Assembly (NCBI GenBank): GCA_035641235.1
Contig: DASQUP010000130.1
Location: forward strand, 1-18,771
Direction: 5' to 3'
DNA length: 18,771 bases
Source: DASQUP01 sp035641235
Lineage (GTDB): Bacteria; Actinomycetota; CADDZG01; WHSQ01
Every line of letters starts with the position of its first letter. Position 1 is the stretch's first letter. The position numbers were made by a program, and so were the translations under genes. Of the stretch, positions 14,933-18,771 are shown in pieces. The notes below the pieces were generated by a model. The model saw only the letters and a program-made list of their open reading frames with translations. It ran no database searches and had not been told where the DNA came from.

Positions 14933-16296
14933 CGGCCACGGTCATCGAGGGGTGTGCGGTCGTGACGATGGATAGCGACGCACACGAATACGCGCCCGGC
15001 CACATCGTGGTCGAGGACAACCGCATAGCTGCGGTCGGCCACGGGACTGCCGCTAACGTGCCCGACGGAACTCGCCGGATCGACGCGACCGGATGCCTCG
15101 CCACGCCCGGCCTCGTCAATTGCCACCACCACCTGTATCAGTGGCTGACGCGCGGCTACGCGCAACAGGCGACTCTGTTCGAATGGCTCGTTGCGCTGTA
15201 CCCGGTCTGGGCTCACATCGACACCGAGATGGAGCACGCCGCGGCCAGCGCAAGCCTTACCGCCCTCGCGCGGTCCGGCTGCTCGACCACCACCGACCAT
15301 CATTACCTCTGGCCGCGCGGCGGCGGAGACTTCCTCGAGGCGGAGATCGACGCAGCGCACTCGGCCGGGGTGCGCTTCCATCCTTGCCGAGGGTCCATGG
15401 ATCTGCCGGCCTCCGAGGGAGGCCTTCCTCCCGACGATGTGACCGAGGGCCGCGACCGAATTCTCCAAGCCACCGCCGAGGCGATCGATCGTTGGCACGA
15501 TCCGTCGTTCGGAGCAATGACGCGCATCGCCGTTGCTCCCTGCTCGCCTTTCTCGGTGACGCGCGAGCTCATGTCCGAGTCGGCCGAACTCGCACGCTCT
15601 AAGGGGGTTCGCCTCCACACCCACATGGCCGAGACGGTCGAAGAGGAGAGCTACTGTCAAGAACTCTACGGTGTCCGGCCGGTCCAGTATCTGCAGGACC
15701 TGGGGTGGCTCGGCGAGGACGTGTGGCTCGCGCACTGCGTGCACCTCTCGTCCGACGAGATCGACCTCTTCGGACGCACAGGTACTGGAGTCGCGCACTG
15801 CCCGAGCTCCAATGCGCGGCTCGGTGCAGGCATCGCACCGGTCCAAGACCTCCTGGCCGCGGCGGCCCCGGTTGGACTCGGTGTGGACGGAGCGGCGTCC
15901 AACGAAGCGGGCGAGCTGAGTCTCGAAGTTCGCTCTGCGCTGCTCAGTGCACGCCTTCGCGGAGGACCGGCCGCCCTTACGGCGCGTGGTGCGCTCGAAC
16001 TCGCCACCATCAACGGTGCGCGCTGTCTCGGCCGCGACGGCGAAATCGGTTCACTGGAAGTCGGCAAGTGCGCGGACATCGCATTGTGGCGGCTGGATTC
16101 GTACGCGCACGCCGGCATCGCCGATCCCGTGGCGGCACTGGTCCTCGGCCCCCCGCGCAATGTTGAGACCCTCATCGTGAACGGTGAGTCTGTCGTTGAG
16201 GAAGGACATATGACGAAGCTTGATGAAAACGCCGTTGCCTCGGCCGCCGAAAAGCAAGGGGCCAGATTGGCTGAAGCTGCAGGTATCGACCGATGA
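14929..16296 (+). CDS. Amidohydrolase of the 8-oxoguanine deaminase type
   Basis: Predicted to deaminate 8-oxoguanine (or a related aminopurine) to urate and ammonia. The 455-residue protein is a TIM-barrel amidohydrolase with a mononuclear metal site: H66 and H68 in NCHHHLYQWLTR, H232 and E235 in HTHMAET, H269 in WLAHCVHL and D320 in GLGVDGAASNE. The CHHHLYQxLTR signature, LFEWLVALYPVW and GTGVAHCPSSNARLGAGIAP match, from memory, the 8-oxoguanine deaminase / hydroxydechloroatrazine ethylaminohydrolase subgroup better than the SsnA subgroup. SsnA, guanine deaminase and chlorohydrolase relatives remain possible. It lies between the 2Fe-2S and molybdopterin subunit genes with ATGA overlaps on both sides, so it is co-translated with the dehydrogenase and its product would be the enzyme's own product or substrate. 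Confidence 0.82.
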   Translation: MTATVIEGCAVVTMDSDAHEYAPGHIVVEDNRIAAVGHGTAANVPDGTRRIDATGCLATPGLVNCHHHLYQWLTRGYAQQATLFEWLVALYPVWAHIDTEMEHAAASASLTALARSGCSTTTDHHYLWPRGGGDFLEAEIDAAHSAGVRFHPCRGSMDLPASEGGLPPDDVTEGRDRILQATAEAIDRWHDPSFGAMTRIAVAPCSPFSVTRELMSESAELARSKGVRLHTHMAETVEEESYCQELYGVRPVQYLQDLGWLGEDVWLAHCVHLSSDEIDLFGRTGTGVAHCPSSNARLGAGIAPVQDLLAAAAPVGLGVDGAASNEAGELSLEVRSALLSARLRGGPAALTARGALELATINGARCLGRDGEIGSLEVGKCADIALWRLDSYAHAGIADPVAALVLGPPRNVETLIVNGESVVEEGHMTKLDENAVASAAEKQGARLAEAAGIDR

Positions 16297-18623
16297 GATC
16301 CGAACGAACTATCACCGCTCCGTCGCGGCCGGACACTCTTGAGGAGGTGCGCGGCGGCATCGGCGTCAGCGCACGGCGGCCCGACGGCACTCCAAAGGTG
16401 AAAGGTGAGTTCGCGTACTCCTCCGACTTGTGGGCCGAGGGGATGCTCTGGGGCGCGACCGTCCGCAGCCCTCACCCTCGGGCTCGCGTAAAGAACATCG
16501 ATTACACGGAAGCCCTGAAGGTGACCGGTGTTCACGCCGTACTGACGCACGAGGACGTCCCGGGTCGCAAGACGTATGGCCTCGAGATCCCAGACCAGCC
16601 GGTCCTCGCTTGGAGGGACATCCGCTACATGGGTGAACCCATCGCCCTGGTCGCAGCCGATCATCCCGAAACGGCGCGCCGGGCTGCCGAGAAGGTGCGA
16701 GTCGACCTCGAGGAGCTGGAACCTCTGACCGACGCAGAGACCGCCCTGGGGCCCGAAGTCCCCCAGCTTCATCCCTCGGGCAACCTGCTGCGTCACGTGA
16801 AGCTCCGCCACGGTGACCAGGAGGCCGTCGCCGACGTCGTCGTGGAGGGCGATTACGAAGTTGGCATGCAGGATCAAGCATTCCTCGGTCCAGAATCCGG
16901 ACTGGCCGTCCCCGACGGGGACGGCGGCGTCGATCTGTACGTCTCGACGCAGTGGCTGCACGTCGACCGTGACCAGCTTGCTGCCAGCCTCGATCTCCCC
17001 CCTGAAAAAGTGCGGATAACGCTTGCCGGAGTGGGTGGAGCGTTCGGCGCTCGCGAAGACCTGTCCATTCAGATCCACTGCTGCATGCTGGCGCTCTCGA
17101 CGAACCGGCCGGTAAAGATGATGTACACGCGCGAGGAGTCCTTCTTCGGTCATGTGCATCGCCATCCGGCGCAAATTCACTACGAACACGGCGCGACCCG
17201 CGACGGAAAACTCGTTTACATCAAGACCAAGATCGTCCTCGACGGTGGCGCGTATGCATCGAGTTCGACCGCCGTGGCGAGCAACGCAGCGTGTTTCGCG
17301 GTCGGGCCATACGAGGTTCCGAGCGCCACCATCGACTGCTACATGGCTTACACGAACAATCCCCCGTGCGGAGCGATGAGGGGCTTCGGCGCCGTCCAGG
17401 TTTGCTTCGCCTACGAGGCACAGATGGACAAACTCGCCGACGCGCTCGGCATGGATCCGCTGGAGCTGCGCATCATGAACGCCATGTCGGAGGGATCACA
17501 GCTTCCGACCGGACAGTCGGTTGAAGGTCCCGCGCCGGTCGCCGAGCTTTTGAGGAGAGTCCGCGACATGTCGATGCCCCCACCGCGCGATGACTCGAGG
17601 CTTGATCTCAGAACGGTTCCCGGTGGCGTATCCAACACGACTCACGGCGAGGATGTCAGGCGCGGCGTTGGATTTGCCGTGGGGTTCAAGAACGTCTGTT
17701 ACTCGGAGGGGTTCGATGACTATTCCACTGCCCGAGTACGCCTGACCGCGCCGGGCGGCGAGCCCTTCGTAGAAGTTCACTGCGCGGCCGCTGAGGTTGG
17801 GCAGGGTGTCACCACCATCCAGATGCAGATCGCACGAACGGAACTCGGCGTGGAGGAGGTCGCCGTTCTTCCCGCCGACACGCAGGTCGGCTCGGGCGGT
17901 TCCACGTCGGCCTCGCGCCAGACGTACATGACCGGCGGCGCCGTGAAGATCGCGTGTGAGGCCGTACGCACGCGCGTCCTTCAGAAGGCCGCCGCGATGA
18001 TCGGCGACAACCCCGGCGATCTGTCACTCGTCGGCGGGAAGGTGTTCTCGGAGTCGCTGGGTGTGGTGGCCTCGCTCGGTGACGTCCTGGGCGACGAAGT
18101 GGTCGAGGAAACCAAGGAGTTCCATCACCGCAAAACCTACCCGCTCGATCCCGAAACGGGACGCGGCGATGCCCACGTCCAGTTTGCGTTTGCCGCGCAT
18201 CGCGCGGTCGTCGATGTCGACACAGAGCTTGGACTCGTGAAGGTGGTGGAGCTTGCGACCGCACAGGACGTGGGGCGGGCCCTGAACCCTCAGGCGGTCG
18301 AGGGGCAGATCGAAGGAGGATCGGCGCAGGGACTCGGTCTCGCGCTCATGGAGGAGATACAGGTGCGCGACGGCGTGATCCGAAATCCGTCGTTCACCGA
18401 TTACTTGATTCCTACGATTCTCGACATGCCGCCGGTGCGCGCAGACGTTCTGGAGCTCGGAGATCCGACCTCGCCCTACGGGATAAAGGGGGTCGGAGAG
18501 CCGCCGACCATCTCGTCCACCCCTGCGATAGTTGCGGCGCTTCGCGCAGCGTCCGGACGCCCACTAACGCGCGTGCCGGTGCGTCCCGATGATTTCCTCG
18601 ACCTCGCCGGGGGGGCCTTGTGA
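16293..18623 (+). CDS. Xanthine dehydrogenase-type molybdopterin-binding subunit
   Basis: The catalytic subunit of a molybdenum hydroxylase acting on purines (hypoxanthine/xanthine oxidation, or urate reduction if run in reverse). At 776 residues it is full length for the separate large subunit. It begins with the a/b-hammerhead domain (GIGVSARRPDGTPKVKGEFA; LWGATVRSPHPRARV). The Mo-cofactor segments follow: GVGGAFGARED (246-256), GAMRGFGAVQ (R363 matches the substrate-positioning Arg of XDH), HCAAAEVGQGVTTIQMQIA, GSGGSTSASRQT, and the catalytic glutamate E736 in GIKGVGEPP. All key residues seen are intact. It overlaps the preceding deaminase and following adenine deaminase genes by 4 nt. No XdhC-type maturation gene is in the window. 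Substrate specificity (xanthine versus another N-heterocycle) is inferred from the purine neighbours. Confidence 0.93.
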   Translation: MRSERTITAPSRPDTLEEVRGGIGVSARRPDGTPKVKGEFAYSSDLWAEGMLWGATVRSPHPRARVKNIDYTEALKVTGVHAVLTHEDVPGRKTYGLEIPDQPVLAWRDIRYMGEPIALVAADHPETARRAAEKVRVDLEELEPLTDAETALGPEVPQLHPSGNLLRHVKLRHGDQEAVADVVVEGDYEVGMQDQAFLGPESGLAVPDGDGGVDLYVSTQWLHVDRDQLAASLDLPPEKVRITLAGVGGAFGAREDLSIQIHCCMLALSTNRPVKMMYTREESFFGHVHRHPAQIHYEHGATRDGKLVYIKTKIVLDGGAYASSSTAVASNAACFAVGPYEVPSATIDCYMAYTNNPPCGAMRGFGAVQVCFAYEAQMDKLADALGMDPLELRIMNAMSEGSQLPTGQSVEGPAPVAELLRRVRDMSMPPPRDDSRLDLRTVPGGVSNTTHGEDVRRGVGFAVGFKNVCYSEGFDDYSTARVRLTAPGGEPFVEVHCAAAEVGQGVTTIQMQIARTELGVEEVAVLPADTQVGSGGSTSASRQTYMTGGAVKIACEAVRTRVLQKAAAMIGDNPGDLSLVGGKVFSESLGVVASLGDVLGDEVVEETKEFHHRKTYPLDPETGRGDAHVQFAFAAHRAVVDVDTELGLVKVVELATAQDVGRALNPQAVEGQIEGGSAQGLGLALMEEIQVRDGVIRNPSFTDYLIPTILDMPPVRADVLELGDPTSPYGIKGVGEPPTISSTPAIVAALRAASGRPLTRVPVRPDDFLDLAGGAL

Positions 18624-18771
18624 ACAGAGCCAGGCTGATCGCCGTCGCCCGCGGCGACGAAGCACCCGACCTCGTCGTAACGGGAGCTCAGGTCTTTACC
18701 GCGTTCACGCGGGAGTGGCTCGACGTCGATGTGGCGGTGGCCGAAGGGCGCATCGCAGGACTGGGCCGCTA
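18620..18771 (+). CDS. ade: Adenine deaminase, N-terminal fragment (runs off window)
   Basis: The first 50 codons are visible, starting at the GTG of a GTGA overlap with the molybdopterin subunit stop. The residues RLIAVARGDEAPDLVVTGAQ, VFTAFTREWLDVDVAVAEGR and IAGLGRY match the N-terminal beta domain of adenine deaminases (Ade/YicP type), where the conserved xxVARGDxxxDLVxxxAxVxN pattern occurs. The enzyme converts adenine to hypoxanthine and ammonia, and would supply hypoxanthine to the dehydrogenase encoded just upstream. The metal-binding residues lie beyond the window, so integrity cannot be judged, and another amidohydrolase with a similar N-terminus is possible. Confidence 0.8.
   Translation, partial: MNRARLIAVARGDEAPDLVVTGAQVFTAFTREWLDVDVAVAEGRIAGLGR

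Larger units (their letters stand above)
94..16680. repeat. Highly iterated palindrome GGCGCGCC (20 dispersed copies)
   Basis: By hand count the 8-mer starts at 94, 1804, 1933, 2818, 3525, 5305, 5689, 6664, 8579, 10027, 10324, 10601, 10919, 11633, 12304, 12495, 12596, 13283, 14411 and 16673. It appears inside genes on both strands, in different reading frames, and in two intergenic gaps (5689, 12495). About two or three copies would be expected at roughly 65% GC. One-base variants of the outer positions (CGCGCGCC, AGCGCGCC, TGCGCGCC) total only about six, so the full palindrome itself is favoured. Confidence 0.75.

Noticed and set aside
15666..17189. 507-codon minus-strand frame across the deaminase and molybdopterin subunit genes
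   Set aside because: It spans two genes with strong motifs on the other strand and shows no recognisable protein features.
1..18771. CRISPR array, tRNA, rRNA, insertion sequence or attachment site
   Set aside because: No regularly spaced repeats, tRNA-like cloverleaf, rRNA segment, transposase or integrase frame was found on reading both strands.

Overview
The window is high-GC DNA with tightly packed genes on both strands, many GTG starts, strong AGGAGG-type ribosome sites and ATGA/GTGA overlaps. Together with the pyridoxamine-oxidase-like protein and the style of the lipoproteins, this suggests an actinobacterium (Actinomycetota), perhaps an uncultured lineage. The taxonomic call is an inference from composition and gene style, not from a marker gene.

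Left part (1-5646). A leftward group holds two tandem FAD-dependent oxidoreductases of the phytoene-desaturase/PYROXD2-like type (2763-4352 and 1168-2763), then a polar amino-acid ABC transporter binding lipoprotein (208-1086) and the start of its permease (1-198, cut by the window edge). A GcvT-like folate-dependent aminomethyltransferase (4441-5646) diverges from it. Together they could import and oxidise or demethylate an amino compound, but the substrate cannot be read from sequence.

Middle (5647-9797). Here lie a YndJ-like membrane protein (minus strand), a PNPOx-fold flavin/F420-type protein, a polytopic membrane protein, a membrane GGDEF diguanylate cyclase with intact active site and I-site, and a small cysteine-containing lipoprotein. 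The reading frame of the polytopic protein is cut near its 5' end by one in-frame TAG.

Right part (9815-18771), the most interesting. Two divergent operons share a 190-bp control region with several inverted repeats. Leftward: a dihydropyrimidinase/hydantoinase-like amidohydrolase and a 2,3-diaminopropionate ammonia-lyase. Rightward: carbamate kinase, then the FAD and 2Fe-2S subunits of a xanthine-dehydrogenase-type enzyme, an 8-oxoguanine-deaminase-type amidohydrolase, the molybdopterin subunit, and the start of an adenine deaminase. From the FAD subunit on, every junction is a 4-nt overlap. The set strongly resembles the E. coli yge/ygf and gut-anaerobe urate-degradation clusters (dpaL/ygeX, hyuA, yqeA, xdh genes, ssnA). 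The predicted logic is deamination of adenine and 8-oxoguanine, molybdoenzyme interconversion of hypoxanthine, xanthine and urate, ring opening, diaminopropionate cleavage to pyruvate and ammonia, and ATP recovery through carbamoyl phosphate.

Across the whole window the 8-bp palindrome GGCGCGCC occurs 20 times by hand count, roughly eight times more than base composition predicts. This is a HIP1-like iterated palindrome that gene content does not explain. No tRNA, rRNA, CRISPR array or insertion sequence was seen, and no gene-free stretch exceeds 300 bases.
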